From Prevotella sp. (GTDB lineage Bacteria > Bacteroidota > Bacteroidia > Bacteroidales > Bacteroidaceae), in the NCBI GenBank assembly GCA_017557185.1, contig JAFZAP010000033.1, positions 1 through 35,662 of the forward strand: 35,662 nucleotides of DNA. Direction: 5' to 3'. The position numbers and the translations under genes are program-made. Below the pieces are notes generated by a model that did no database searches, was not told the origin of the DNA, and saw nothing but the letters and a program-made list of their open reading frames with translations. This document shows positions 9,001 to 16,739 of the stretch, in pieces; position 1 is the stretch's first letter; every line of letters begins with the position of its first letter.

Positions 9001-9800
9001 TCGATAGTCGCGGCAATATGTTCCTCGATGTCCTCATTCGCTACGGACAACTCTATCAGGCAGAGAAGCAGCAGGCTCAGACCTCTCTCTTCGGTGATGA
9101 AGGTGCTGTCGATATAGCTACGCCGCCCGTACCTCAGGGCGAGCCTTGGAGCACCATTGAGCGACTCAATCGCGAGCGCGACCTCGTTGGAATCTATCTC
9201 TCTGCCCATCCGCTCGACGAGTTCAGTATCGTCCTAAAGGGCATGTGTAACACCCATTGCTCAGAACTTGAAGACAAGAATGAACTCCTAAAGAAGGATG
9301 AGGTCACCTTTGGCGGCATCATCACGGCCGTGAAGGACCGCTACACCAAGAACGGAAAGCCCATGGGCATTGTCACCATCGAGGATTTCGAAGGCTCTGG
9401 CGAACTGGCGCTCTTCGGTGAGGAATGGGGGAAATGGCGAGGTATGTTCGTGGAAGGTAGCACCATCTTCGTTCGTTGCAAGTTCTCGCAAAAGTTCGCT
9501 ACGAGTAGGTTTGTTGATATGCAGGTGCTTGAAGTACAGTACCTTCAGACTGTTCGCGACAATTACATCGAACGCTTCACGATCACCATCAATAGCGAGG
9601 CCGTCAACGATAGTTTTGTCAACGATCTGTCAACCCTCGTGGCAGAACGTCCCGGCAAGACTGAACTCTATTTGCAGATTGTCGATCGTGCCCACAACAC
9701 CAACTTGCTGCTGCGCTCGTCGTCGAAATCCATTACGCTTGACCGTGCTCTCTTGCAATACATCGAGAGCAATGAGCACTTGAGCTATCAGGTGAACTGA
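6081..9800 (+). CDS. dnaE: DNA polymerase III alpha subunit
   Basis: A 1239-residue replicative polymerase of normal DnaE length. The N-terminal PHP domain starts with HLHVHTYYSILDG. The palm follows, with GPGRGSAAGS near residue 430 and the catalytic aspartates in PDIDTDFDDDGRG near residues 469-481. The fingers/beta-binding region and a C-terminal OB-fold region (VTFGGIITAVKDRYTKNGKP near 1074-1093) come after. No intein or frameshift is visible. The start was chosen at 6081 from the promoter position and from the usual MEDFIHLHVHT beginning; the 12 extra residues of the longer frame look spurious. trxA follows 96 bases downstream on the same strand. Confidence 0.98.
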   Translation: MEDFIHLHVHTYYSILDGQSKISRLVNKAINDGMRGMAITDHGDMFGIKEFHDYCIKINKERKKEGLEPFKPIFGCEMYVAKYGPKEKKDGKEDQSGYHLIVLAKNYQGYKNLIKLVSRSWVDGFYMRPRTDRADLERYHEGLIVCSACIAGEVPHKILQGDIAGAREAIEWHQRVFGDDYYLELQRHEVKDPYVRANRETFPLQQKANRVLIELAREYGIKLVCTNDAHFVDEENAEAHDHLLCLSTGKDLDDPTRMLYSKQEWFKTRAEMNEIFADVPEALSNTLEILDKVEIYSLDHDPIMPFFPIPEDFGTEEQWRHKFTEEQLFQEFTTDENGENPLPREQAEEKIEHLGGYEKLYRIKFEADYLAKLAYEGAARQYGTPLAKDVEDRIRFELHIMKTMGFPGYFLIVQDFINSARNDLDVMVGPGRGSAAGSVVAYCLGITKIDPLKYDLLFERFLNPDRISLPDIDTDFDDDGRGRVLKWVEDKYGHENCAHIITYASMATKNSIKDVARVEKLPLAESNRLCKAIPDRLPDVDGKTPKMNLTNAIRAVRELREAETSSDPILANTIKYAKMLEGTVRGTGIHACGFIICRDPISDWVPISTADDPDFKDQKTNCTQYDGHVIESTGLIKMDFLGLKTLSEMKEACAIIKQHRGIDIDLDNIPIDDPKTYELYQQGRTVGTFQFESAGMQKYLRELKPTVFEDLIAMNALYRPGPMGYIPQFIRRKHGEEPITYDIPVMEKYLKDTYGITVYQEQVMLLSRLLADFTRGESDKLRKAMGKKQKAIVEEMKPKFIEGGKKNGYDPKVLEKIWSDWEAFASYAFNKSHAACYSWVAFQTAYLKANYPAEFMAAIMSRRRDQITEITKLMDECKSMDIATLGPDVNESYLKFGVNQKGEIRFGLAAIKGMGDNVAQSIIDEREKNGPYKSVFDFAQRVNYGSVNRKAFESLALSGGFDSFGIPRENYFGVDSRGNMFLDVLIRYGQLYQAEKQQAQTSLFGDEGAVDIATPPVPQGEPWSTIERLNRERDLVGIYLSAHPLDEFSIVLKGMCNTHCSELEDKNELLKKDEVTFGGIITAVKDRYTKNGKPMGIVTIEDFEGSGELALFGEEWGKWRGMFVEGSTIFVRCKFSQKFATSRFVDMQVLEVQYLQTVRDNYIERFTITINSEAVNDSFVNDLSTLVAERPGKTELYLQIVDRAHNTNLLLRSSSKSITLDRALLQYIESNEHLSYQVN

Positions 9801-9896
9801 CGTTGTGGCGTACAGATATTTGGCATGCCTTTTGCTTGAAGGTAATGGAAAAGAGATATAAGACAAACCAATTATTCATTTTTAATAACAAACATT

Positions 9897-10211
9897 ATGG
9901 AAGTAACAATCACCAACGAGAACTTTGAGAGCTATCGCAATGGCGAACTGCCTCTGGTTGTAGACCTCTGGGCACCTTGGTGCGGTCCTTGCCGCATGGT
10001 AGGTCCTGTTATCAGCGAACTGGCAGCCGACTACGACGGACGTATCGTCGTTGGCAAGTGCGATGTCGACGAGAACGACGATGTTGCCATTGAGTTCGGC
10101 GTTCGCAACATTCCCACCATCCTGTTCTTCAAGGGTGGACAACTGGTTGATAAGTTCGTGGGTGCAGCCACCAAGACTACCCTCGACGAGAAATTCCGCG
10201 CACTTCTCTAA
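9897..10211 (+). CDS. trxA: Thioredoxin
   Basis: A 104-residue cytoplasmic thioredoxin with the canonical active site WAPWCGPCR (Cys29, Cys32) and the cis-proline region RNIPTILFF. It reduces protein disulfides and serves as hydrogen donor for reductases. It has no signal peptide, unlike the many periplasmic thioredoxin-fold proteins of Bacteroidales. It follows dnaE on the same strand and is closed by a strong hairpin at 10236-10280. Confidence 0.97.
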   Translation: MEVTITNENFESYRNGELPLVVDLWAPWCGPCRMVGPVISELAADYDGRIVVGKCDVDENDDVAIEFGVRNIPTILFFKGGQLVDKFVGAATKTTLDEKFRALL

Positions 10212-10235
10212 ACCGTTGCGCGAGATACCCGGATT

Positions 10236-10280
10236 AACAGCAGCGGGGCTCCTTCACTCGAAGGAACCCCGCTGCTGTTT
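10236..10280 (+). terminator. Hairpin terminator after trxA
   Basis: AACAGCAGCGGGG (10236-10248) pairs with CCCCGCTGCTGTT (10267-10279). An inner TCCTTC/GAAGGA stem closes an ACTC loop. A short T-rich tail (TTTGATTT) follows. The same hairpin may also stop the convergent gene ending at 10300. Confidence 0.75.
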
Positions 10281-10299
10281 GATTTCTGATTTATATGTC

Positions 10300-10833
10300 C
10301 TAAACCTTTTCTTCCTCTTCTTTCATATGTTGCCTGATATCCTCCACCACTTGTAATGCCCAGGTGTTGTCGTTGCCCACAGGCAGGTACAGATACGACT
10401 GTGGCTTGTCCTTCAGCGTGATGACCACCTGGTAGCTATCAGGGGTGTAGGCGATTGATGCATTGTTGAACGTCACGTCTTCAATGTCATCGAAGGAGAT
10501 CACCTCGCCATTGATGATGAATTGTCTGCGCTCCTTGTAGACCAGCACCACGCCATGCGCATCGTTGCCGAGCGTGGGGACAAGTAGTAAAACATCATCG
10601 GGTTCTCCATAGCGCACAACCAGGTCGTCAACCGTCTGAGCACGTCCCTTCCGTTCCGGCTGTGAAACGAAGTCGTCGGCAGATTTCGAGTTTTTTGTGA
10701 ACAAGCCTACGGCAAACGAGGCCAGCATCGAAACCACAGCTGCTGCCATCGCCTTTATGGGTTCGTCAGCCATTGCCTCCAATACGGCCACGATGGCACC
10801 GAATATTAAGATGGGAATAATATTCTTAAACAT
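10300..10833 (-). CDS. Hypothetical membrane protein with PH-like tail
   Basis: A 177-residue protein that I do not recognise. It has two hydrophobic segments near the N-terminus (about residues 3-20 and 30-46) and a cytoplasmic-looking domain of alternating beta strands (VLVYKERRQFIINGEVISFDDIEDVTF...), which could be a PH-like fold. It ends in a charged KEEEEKV tail. The ATG at 10831-10833 follows the tsaE stop after 2 bases, so it is translationally linked to tsaE; a GTG at 10839 overlapping the tsaE stop is the alternative. Last gene of the porX-tsaE run. Confidence 0.75.
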   Translation of the reverse strand: MFKNIIPILIFGAIVAVLEAMADEPIKAMAAAVVSMLASFAVGLFTKNSKSADDFVSQPERKGRAQTVDDLVVRYGEPDDVLLLVPTLGNDAHGVVLVYKERRQFIINGEVISFDDIEDVTFNNASIAYTPDSYQVVITLKDKPQSYLYLPVGNDNTWALQVVEDIRQHMKEEEEKV

Positions 10834-10835
10834 AA

Positions 10836-11249
10836 TCACCAGTTGATGCTTCGCGATCCGTCGGGTTCTTCAATGATGCTGACGCGCAAGGCTGTATCAG
10901 GCAGTAGTTCCTCAATGAGTTCAGGCCACTCGATGAGGCACAGCGCCCCAGGCTCGTAGAAATAGTCCTCGTAGCCCATGTCATAAACTTCTTCAAGCCG
11001 TTTGATGCGGTAGAAGTCGAAGTGGTAGATGGCCCCTTCTGAGGCTTCATATTCGTTGACGATGGCAAATGTGGGCGAAGTGATGACATCCTCGACGCCC
11101 AGTTCTTCACACAGGGCCTTGATGAATGTCGTCTTGCCTGCTCCCATCTTGCCGTAGAAGGCTATCACGCTATGTCCTGGCAGTGCCTCGTTGATGAACT
11201 GGCGGGCAGCCTCGCGAATGTTTTCTATATGATTGATCTTTATTGTCAT
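10836..11249 (-). CDS. tsaE: tRNA threonylcarbamoyladenosine synthesis ATPase TsaE
   Basis: A 137-residue P-loop protein of normal TsaE size. The Walker A motif GKMGAGKTT sits at residues 33-41, followed by the typical SPTF motif (about residue 58) and the YHFDFYRI and CLIEWPE motifs. TsaE works with TsaB and TsaD to form t6A37 on ANN-decoding tRNAs. It starts 6 bases after the porX stop and ends 2 bases before the next ATG, so it is embedded in one transcript. Its position behind porX has no obvious functional reason. Confidence 0.95.
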   Translation of the reverse strand: MTIKINHIENIREAARQFINEALPGHSVIAFYGKMGAGKTTFIKALCEELGVEDVITSPTFAIVNEYEASEGAIYHFDFYRIKRLEEVYDMGYEDYFYEPGALCLIEWPELIEELLPDTALRVSIIEEPDGSRSINW

Positions 11250-11255
11250 AGTATT

Positions 11256-12800
11256 CTACCTCTTTCTCGGCGTCAACGTCACCAGCGGCACAAGCATCTC
11301 TTCCATTGAGATACCGCCATGCTGGAACGTGTCGCGATAGTATGAAACGTAGTAGTTGTAATTGTTCGGGTAGGCAAAGAAGGCATCGCCCGTTGCGAAG
11401 ACATAGCTCGTCGAGATGTTCGGAGTCGGCAACTGTGCCTTGTGGGGCTCCTTGATTACGAACACTTCCTTCGGGTTGTAGTTCAGGTTCTTGCCCAGTT
11501 TGTAGCGCAGGTTGGTGTTCGTATTGCGGTCGCCGATAATTTTGCTCGGCCTCGATACGCGGATGGAACCGTGATCGGTGGTTACGAGAACCTTGCAATC
11601 AGTTTGCGACAGATGCTTCAGCACTTCAGCCATCGCCGAGTGGCGGAACCACGAGAGTGTGATAGAACGGTAGGCCGACTCGTTGTTGGCAAGCTCGCGC
11701 ACCATCTTCGACTCCGTGCGGGCATGCGACAACATGTCGATGAAGTTGAACACCAACACGTTCAGATCGTTCTGTCTGAGCGACGGCAGTTGTGCGAGCA
11801 GGCGCTCGGCGTCCTGCGAGGTGTTCACCTTGTGATACGAGAACGTGTCGTGACGGCGGAAGCGTTCTATCTGTGTGCCGATGAGCGGACCTTCGTTCAG
11901 GTTCTTGCCTTCCTCTTCGTCCTCGTCGACCCACAGTTCTGGGAACATCTTCGCAATCTGTACGGGCATCAGACCCGAGAAGATGGCGTTGCGTGCATAC
12001 TGTGTCGCTGTAGGAAGAATACTCATGTAGAGTTCCTCCTGCGATTCGAACAGGTCGCCAATCTCCTGGGCAATCATGCGCCACTGGTCATAGCGGAAGT
12101 TGTCGATGACGATGAGGAACACCTTCTCGCCTTCGTCGAGCAAAGGGAACACGCGGCGCTTGAACACATCGGGCGACATCATCAACTCTCTTTCGCCTAT
12201 CCAGTCCAGGTAGTTCTGCTTCACGAACTTCGCAAAGCCGATGTTGGCTTCCTCCTTCTGTGTAGAGAGAATCTCGGTCATCGAACTATCAGCTGAACTT
12301 AGCTCCAATTCCCAGTGCACCAGCCGTCGATATACTTCTACCCAGTCGTCGAACGAACGGCATTCCTGTATCTGCATCGAGATATCCATGAAGTTCTGCT
12401 GATAGCCCGTCTGCGTCACTTCCGTTACAATCTCGCGCTTGTGGATGTTCTTCTTCAGCGTCAGCAGTATCTGCATCGGGTTCACAGGCTTGATCAGGTA
12501 GTCGGCAATCTTCGAACCGATGGCCTGGTCCATAATGTTCTCTTCTTCGCTCTTCGTACACATCACCACTGGCGTTGCCGGAGTAATCTGCTTGATGCGC
12601 TGTAGCGTCTCGAGTCCTGTCAGGCCTGGCATCATCTCGTCGAGCATCACCAAGTCGAACGACTGCTGCTGGCACTCTTCGATGGCGTCGGTGCCGTTCG
12701 ACACTGTCACCACTTCGTAGCCTTTCTTCTCAAGGAACAGGATGTGAGCCTTCAGCAACTCAATCTCGTCGTCAACCCAAAGAATCTTTCCGTTTGTCAT
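11256..12800 (-). CDS. porX: PorX: response regulator with PglZ phosphatase-like domain
   Basis: A 514-residue two-domain protein. Residues 1 to about 120 are a CheY-like receiver with acidic D10/D11, phospho-acceptor D54 (VMLDEMMPG) and the conserved Lys in YLIKP. After a helical linker comes a PglZ domain of the alkaline phosphatase superfamily, with metal-site style motifs DNFRYDQWR and TTDHGSIRV. PorX and the kinase PorY regulate type IX secretion in Porphyromonas; the family is the same here. The start at 12800 (MTNGKILWVDDE) is preferred over an ATG 8 codons upstream, because the -7 box at 12822-12829 overlaps that longer start. No porY is in the window. Confidence 0.93.
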   Translation of the reverse strand: MTNGKILWVDDEIELLKAHILFLEKKGYEVVTVSNGTDAIEECQQQSFDLVMLDEMMPGLTGLETLQRIKQITPATPVVMCTKSEEENIMDQAIGSKIADYLIKPVNPMQILLTLKKNIHKREIVTEVTQTGYQQNFMDISMQIQECRSFDDWVEVYRRLVHWELELSSADSSMTEILSTQKEEANIGFAKFVKQNYLDWIGERELMMSPDVFKRRVFPLLDEGEKVFLIVIDNFRYDQWRMIAQEIGDLFESQEELYMSILPTATQYARNAIFSGLMPVQIAKMFPELWVDEDEEEGKNLNEGPLIGTQIERFRRHDTFSYHKVNTSQDAERLLAQLPSLRQNDLNVLVFNFIDMLSHARTESKMVRELANNESAYRSITLSWFRHSAMAEVLKHLSQTDCKVLVTTDHGSIRVSRPSKIIGDRNTNTNLRYKLGKNLNYNPKEVFVIKEPHKAQLPTPNISTSYVFATGDAFFAYPNNYNYYVSYYRDTFQHGGISMEEMLVPLVTLTPRKR

Positions 12801-12821
12801 AAGTTTCAATCTTTTCAGATG

Positions 12822-12829
12822 CAAATATA
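12822..12829 (-). promoter_or_regulatory. porX: Promoter -7 box of porX
   Basis: The minus strand reads TATATTTG, about 22 bases before the porX ATG, in the 122-base gap behind porW. It suggests that porX, tsaE and the next gene can be transcribed separately from porW. No matching -33 box was seen. Confidence 0.45.
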
Positions 12830-12922
12830 GACAATTTCTGCGAATTATGTGCCACTCGCACCGAGAAATTAAGTTTCTTTAGAAAGTATATAGTTGCCTA
12901 AACTCTTCGAGATGAATAGTCA

Positions 12923-15900
12923 TTAGAAGCCGTCGAGTTCGAAGTATTCGTCTTCGAGTTCCGAGCCGTCTTCTTTCTCCTCGTCGGTGATGATGACTTC
13001 CGTGTCGTCGTCGGTAGTGGTTGTAGCTTCTTCGTCGTCAAGGATGATAGCGTCATCATCGTCGCTCGTGGTTGGTGTATCGTCGTCCTCGAGGATAATC
13101 GCTTCTTCTTCGTTGTTATTTCCAGCAGCATCGTCTTCAGTCACAAAGGTCGTTTCATCCTCAGTCTGGACAGGTGTTGTGGGTTCATCGGGAACCACGA
13201 GTGTGCCTTCATCCTCAGTCTGGACAGGTGTTGTAGGCTCGTCGGGAACAACGAGTGTTCCTTCATCCTCAGTCTGGACAGGCGTCGTGGGTTCATCGGG
13301 AACCACGAGTGTGCCTTCATCCTCAGTCTGGACAGGCGTCGTAGGCTCGTCGGGAACTACGAGTGTGTTCTCTTCCTCCTTCGGCTGACCAAGGTCGTCG
13401 TCCTCGTTGACGATGATATCATCGGCATTCGCTTTCTCGGCAGGTTCGCCTGTATCGTCGCCAAACACTTCGCCACTCTCGCCGTTGCCGGCGTTCTCGT
13501 CGTCACCCAGGCCTTCTTCACCTTCTTCATCGGAGTTGCCACCCCTCAGCACAGGTTCTTTCTCGTAACCGATCTCGGCAGGCTCGGAGAGCAACGGCCG
13601 CTTGTCGATCTCGAGTGGCACGAAGTTCTCTTCGTAGAACTCAGCATAGTCGTCGTAGCTGAACTGCTTGCCCAGCAATTCGAGGTTCGGTTCGCTGATG
13701 ATGAGGACACGCGAAACTGCCGCCGAGTCGTTCTCCTCCTGTTGGCTAAGCCCAGCCACATCCATGATGTTCTGCTGCTTGTGCAATTCGCGGGCATACT
13801 GCAATGCTTCGTCGTAGCTCAGGAATCCGCCGACGCGCATATGTGTGGGTCCTTCAGTATCGACAATCTCGATGTTGAAGTTGCGCACCATATAGTTGGT
13901 GAAGTTATAGCGTGCGAGCTCAAAGAGAAGTTTGTTCTCGCTGATGGAGTCGGGGTTGTAGGCGATGATATATAGGAACTTCTCGTTGCGTTCGGGCGAG
14001 AACTCGCGGGCAGCGATGGAATCGCTGTCGCTGAGCACCACCGAGCGCCGGCTCCAAATGTTGCCCAGGTCGAACTTTCCACCGTGCAACCGTCGCCCTT
14101 CCTTCACGCCATTCACAATCATACCAGCCATCTCGGCGAGCTTGCTCTTCGGGAATTTCTCGACAAGCATCTTCATATCGGCCAGGCAGCCGTCGCCATC
14201 GCCGTCGTTGAGCTTCGAGAGTCCGCCGATGAAGATAAACTTATCGCGGTTCTCGCCCAACGGGAAGCGCTCTTCAGAGAGTCGTGTGTTGCTGCGCACC
14301 TCGCTGTATCGGTCTTCCTTGAAGGCCACGTAGGTGGCACCGTAGAGTGAATCTTCCACGTGCTCGCCAAACTGTGCGTTCTCCTTGAAATATGGATCGG
14401 TGAGAAGCGTCGTCCACTGACTCTCTGGGAACTGTTCCTGTAGTCGCGCCACATAGCCCGCCGCCAGGTCGTGTTCATCCTTTCGTGAGTGCAGCAGGAA
14501 CATGTGGTAATAGACATCTTCCATCTTCTCGAACTCGGGGAAGTCGGTGAGCAGGCGGGTGAATGCCTTCTCGCTAAGGGGCAGGTTGTCAAGTTTGTCC
14601 TTGAAGATGACACCCGAGTTGTAGAGTCCGTCCTGAATCAGGAGGTTGCTGGCTTCAACTTGCTCCTCGGTGAATGGAATCTGAGCCAGATAGTATTCAC
14701 GCTTGTGCGGGTCGCTCTGTGCGCTGTCGGTCACCTGTTCCAGCGAGTCTTGTGCTGCTTCGACACGTGCGATGGAGTCGAGGGCTTCCTGCGAGAGGTC
14801 TTCGCCCGTACCACCCATACCCGCAACGACTGTCTGATTGGCTCGCTGCCAGTTGTCGACGTTCTCGCGCTTACCCCACAGCCTCTCGAAAGCCTGCTTT
14901 CCCTGCTGAACCGCCATCGGGTTGTAGAAGTACCATTTGCCCTGTTGCTGTGAGTTCTGCTGAGCCTGGTTGATAGGAGTGTTGGCGTTGTTGCGGTTAC
15001 CCGTTGCACCATTTCGCTGCATAGTCTGCTGGGCATTGGCCTCAGCCTGCCTGCGCTGTTCTTCCTTCTCCTTCTTCTTCAGCGCTTCGATGACGCGGTC
15101 GATGGCGGCATTGCGGTCTTTCTCGCTCATCTTCGCCAAAGCCTGCAGGGAGTCCTGAAGGTGGACGGCATCGGTATGTGGCACCAGTTCGTCGAGAACC
15201 TTCGAGCGACGCGACAGCTGTTCGTAGTCCTTTCGTTCCTTGTCGAGCAAGCCGATGGCTTCGCCGTAGCAGCGCTGGGCATCGTTGAACTTCTCCTGCT
15301 GCCAATACAGGTCGCCGAGTTTCAAAAGCAACACGCCCTTCTCGATGCCGCTTCTGGTTGCCTTCTCGTTGCCTTTCTCGTAGGCACCGATGGCATGAGC
15401 AGTGTCGCGCTGGGCGAGATAGATGTTACCGATGGCGTAGTACACCTGATCCAGATAATCTTTGTTCTTGTCGCTGGCGGCCATACGCTTCAACCTGCTG
15501 ATCATCTGCTTGGCCTGACCGGCAGCCATCACCTCGGTCATAGCGATGCGGGCGTTGAACTCAATCTCGTAAGGCGGGTTCTGGGCGACCACCTTCTTAT
15601 AAGCCTTGTATGCCTCCTGCTTATGTCCGAGCTCAGCCTCGAGCTGTCCGAGCAGGAAGTACTCGCGTGCCTTCTGGCGCTTACGCATCTCGTGCTTGAC
15701 GACTTTCTGCAGGTAGGGCACAGCTTCCGCATAGTCGCCCGTGTGGATGTAGTAATCGGCCAGTGTGTAGTCCCACTCCTTCTGTGCTCGCCAATGGATG
15801 CTGTCGCGGCGCATATTGCGGATCACGTCCTCAGCATCGTATATCCAGTCTTGCTCAATGTAGCACTTGGCGAGCCAGGCGCGGGCACGGCCATAGATAG

Positions 15901-16405
15901 CGGGCTGCGTGGAGTAGAGGCGACTCATGTAGTTGAACGTTGAGGCTGCTTCGTCGAAGGCACCCTTGTAGAACTGCGAACGGCCCATAAGCATCCACGC
16001 CTTCCACAGGAACGGGTTGTATTCCTTACGTGAGAGCCATTCCAAATCGCTTTCGGTCTTGCGGCGCTTCTTCGTCCATTCGGGTTTCTTCTTGATGCTG
16101 TGCAGCTTGATAGCCTTCTGGCATTTCTCGATGGCCTTGTCGTAATTGCCCTTGCCGATTTCCTTCGACTGCTTGTTGCCAACCGTGTAAAGTGGGATAA
16201 TCTCGGTGAAATTATCCTTGTTGCCGTTTTCTTTTTCCAGCGAAGCGTCGATATAGGCCTGAGCACCGTTGTAGTAAGTATTATATCGAGCATTGAATGA
16301 GTGCCACCAACGGCTCTTCGCAGTATTCTTCTGCGTAGAACAGCCTGCCACCAGTCCTGTCAAAACCAGCAGCAAGAGCAACCGTATGGCATTTTTCTGC
16401 TTAAT
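12923..16405 (-). CDS. porW: PorW/SprE-like TPR lipoprotein of the type IX secretion system
   Basis: A 1160-residue outer-membrane-type lipoprotein. The lipobox VAGC places Cys22 as the lipidated residue. Multiple TPR-like helical repeats fill about residues 40-900 (for example YGRARAWLAKCYIEQ and EYFLLGQLEAELGH). PorW/SprE proteins connect T9SS shaft/ring components and are needed for secretion or gliding. No ATG, GTG or TTG gives a proper signal peptide except by starting at an in-frame ATT (16403-16405), which yields MKQKNAIRLLLLLVLTGLVA; starting at the TTG (16379-16381) loses the positive n-region. The C-terminus is an extended acidic tail with four 18-residue repeats. porX lies immediately downstream. 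Protein identity is firm; the start codon is inferred. Confidence 0.9.
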   Translation of the reverse strand: MKQKNAIRLLLLLVLTGLVAGCSTQKNTAKSRWWHSFNARYNTYYNGAQAYIDASLEKENGNKDNFTEIIPLYTVGNKQSKEIGKGNYDKAIEKCQKAIKLHSIKKKPEWTKKRRKTESDLEWLSRKEYNPFLWKAWMLMGRSQFYKGAFDEAASTFNYMSRLYSTQPAIYGRARAWLAKCYIEQDWIYDAEDVIRNMRRDSIHWRAQKEWDYTLADYYIHTGDYAEAVPYLQKVVKHEMRKRQKAREYFLLGQLEAELGHKQEAYKAYKKVVAQNPPYEIEFNARIAMTEVMAAGQAKQMISRLKRMAASDKNKDYLDQVYYAIGNIYLAQRDTAHAIGAYEKGNEKATRSGIEKGVLLLKLGDLYWQQEKFNDAQRCYGEAIGLLDKERKDYEQLSRRSKVLDELVPHTDAVHLQDSLQALAKMSEKDRNAAIDRVIEALKKKEKEEQRRQAEANAQQTMQRNGATGNRNNANTPINQAQQNSQQQGKWYFYNPMAVQQGKQAFERLWGKRENVDNWQRANQTVVAGMGGTGEDLSQEALDSIARVEAAQDSLEQVTDSAQSDPHKREYYLAQIPFTEEQVEASNLLIQDGLYNSGVIFKDKLDNLPLSEKAFTRLLTDFPEFEKMEDVYYHMFLLHSRKDEHDLAAGYVARLQEQFPESQWTTLLTDPYFKENAQFGEHVEDSLYGATYVAFKEDRYSEVRSNTRLSEERFPLGENRDKFIFIGGLSKLNDGDGDGCLADMKMLVEKFPKSKLAEMAGMIVNGVKEGRRLHGGKFDLGNIWSRRSVVLSDSDSIAAREFSPERNEKFLYIIAYNPDSISENKLLFELARYNFTNYMVRNFNIEIVDTEGPTHMRVGGFLSYDEALQYARELHKQQNIMDVAGLSQQEENDSAAVSRVLIISEPNLELLGKQFSYDDYAEFYEENFVPLEIDKRPLLSEPAEIGYEKEPVLRGGNSDEEGEEGLGDDENAGNGESGEVFGDDTGEPAEKANADDIIVNEDDDLGQPKEEENTLVVPDEPTTPVQTEDEGTLVVPDEPTTPVQTEDEGTLVVPDEPTTPVQTEDEGTLVVPDEPTTPVQTEDETTFVTEDDAAGNNNEEEAIILEDDDTPTTSDDDDAIILDDEEATTTTDDDTEVIITDEEKEDGSELEDEYFELDGF
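13154..13369 (-). repeat. porW: Four 54-bp tandem repeats in the porW tail
   Basis: Unit boundaries at 13154, 13208, 13262 and 13316 are exactly 54 bp apart. Each encodes the 18-residue unit TLVVPDEPTTPVQTEDEG (last copy diverging at its end). Copies 1 and 3 share GTGGGTTCATCGGG, while 2 and 4 share GTAGGCTCGTCGGG, which points to duplication of a 108-bp dimer. Copy number is likely variable between strains. Confidence 0.92.
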
Positions 16406-16465
16406 CTTTCTTTATTCTTTAATTGTCTATATAACGTAAATCGGTCCTTTTTATTGCATCAGCCG

Positions 16466-16483
16466 CTTATTTTATGAAATAAG
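16466..16483. repeat. Perfect inverted repeat upstream of porW
   Basis: CTTATTT, loop TATG, AAATAAG. It lies about 60 bases before the porW start and could be an operator or a hairpin in the leader; I cannot tell which. Confidence 0.4.
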
Positions 16484-16493
16484 ATTAAAAAGG

Positions 16494-16647
16494 AAGAGCA
16501 GCCTTTTCGTGTGTCAAGAGCAGTCATCTCGTGTGCCTATCTCAATGGTCTGGTGCAGCAAGAGCAATGCTAACGCTATTTCAAGGCACTGCTCCTGAAA
16601 CACAAAAGCACTGTTCTTGCCACACGAAAGCACTGCGACGCTTTTGT
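16494..16647. repeat. Degenerate 22-bp tandem array upstream of porW
   Basis: Seven consecutive 22-base units (starts 16494, 16516, 16538, 16560, 16582, 16604, 16626) line up without gaps. Units 1, 2 and 4 start AAGAGCA; units 5, 6 and 7 share AGGCACTG or AAGCACTG; unit 3 is diverged. Several carry AAGAGCA/TGCTCTT-type near-palindromes, and the two ends form an inverted pair (CGTGTGTCAAGAGCAG against CTGTTCTTGCCACACG). No coding frame is supported. The 334-base gap 16406-16739 between porW and the GH51 gene holds this array, an inverted repeat and the hairpin at 16669-16710. Confidence 0.75.
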
Positions 16648-16668
16648 TATGGCGGAATATTACAACAC

Positions 16669-16710
16669 AAAGAGTGGCGCTCTTCACATGAGGAGCACCA
16701 CTCTTTTTTT
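16669..16710 (+). terminator. Hairpin with T7 tract on the + strand
   Basis: GAGTGG (16672-16677) plus GCTC (16679-16682) pair with GAGC (16693-16696) plus CCACTC (16698-16703), followed by seven T on the + strand. It lies 30 bases beyond the end of the GH51 gene. For that minus-strand gene the tail is only CTCTTTGTG, so the better terminator faces rightward, where no gene lies upstream on the + strand. It may be bidirectional. Confidence 0.6.
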
Positions 16711-16739
16711 ATGTTTCCAACTAAGTTGTTCAGCGTTGT

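Noticed and set aside
11442-12296. 284-residue open frame on the plus strand
   Set aside because: It is antisense to the PglZ half of porX and has no recognisable domain.
15161-15943. 260-residue open frame on the plus strand
   Set aside because: It is antisense to the porW TPR region; the Leu/Val-rich composition is the complement of charged helices.
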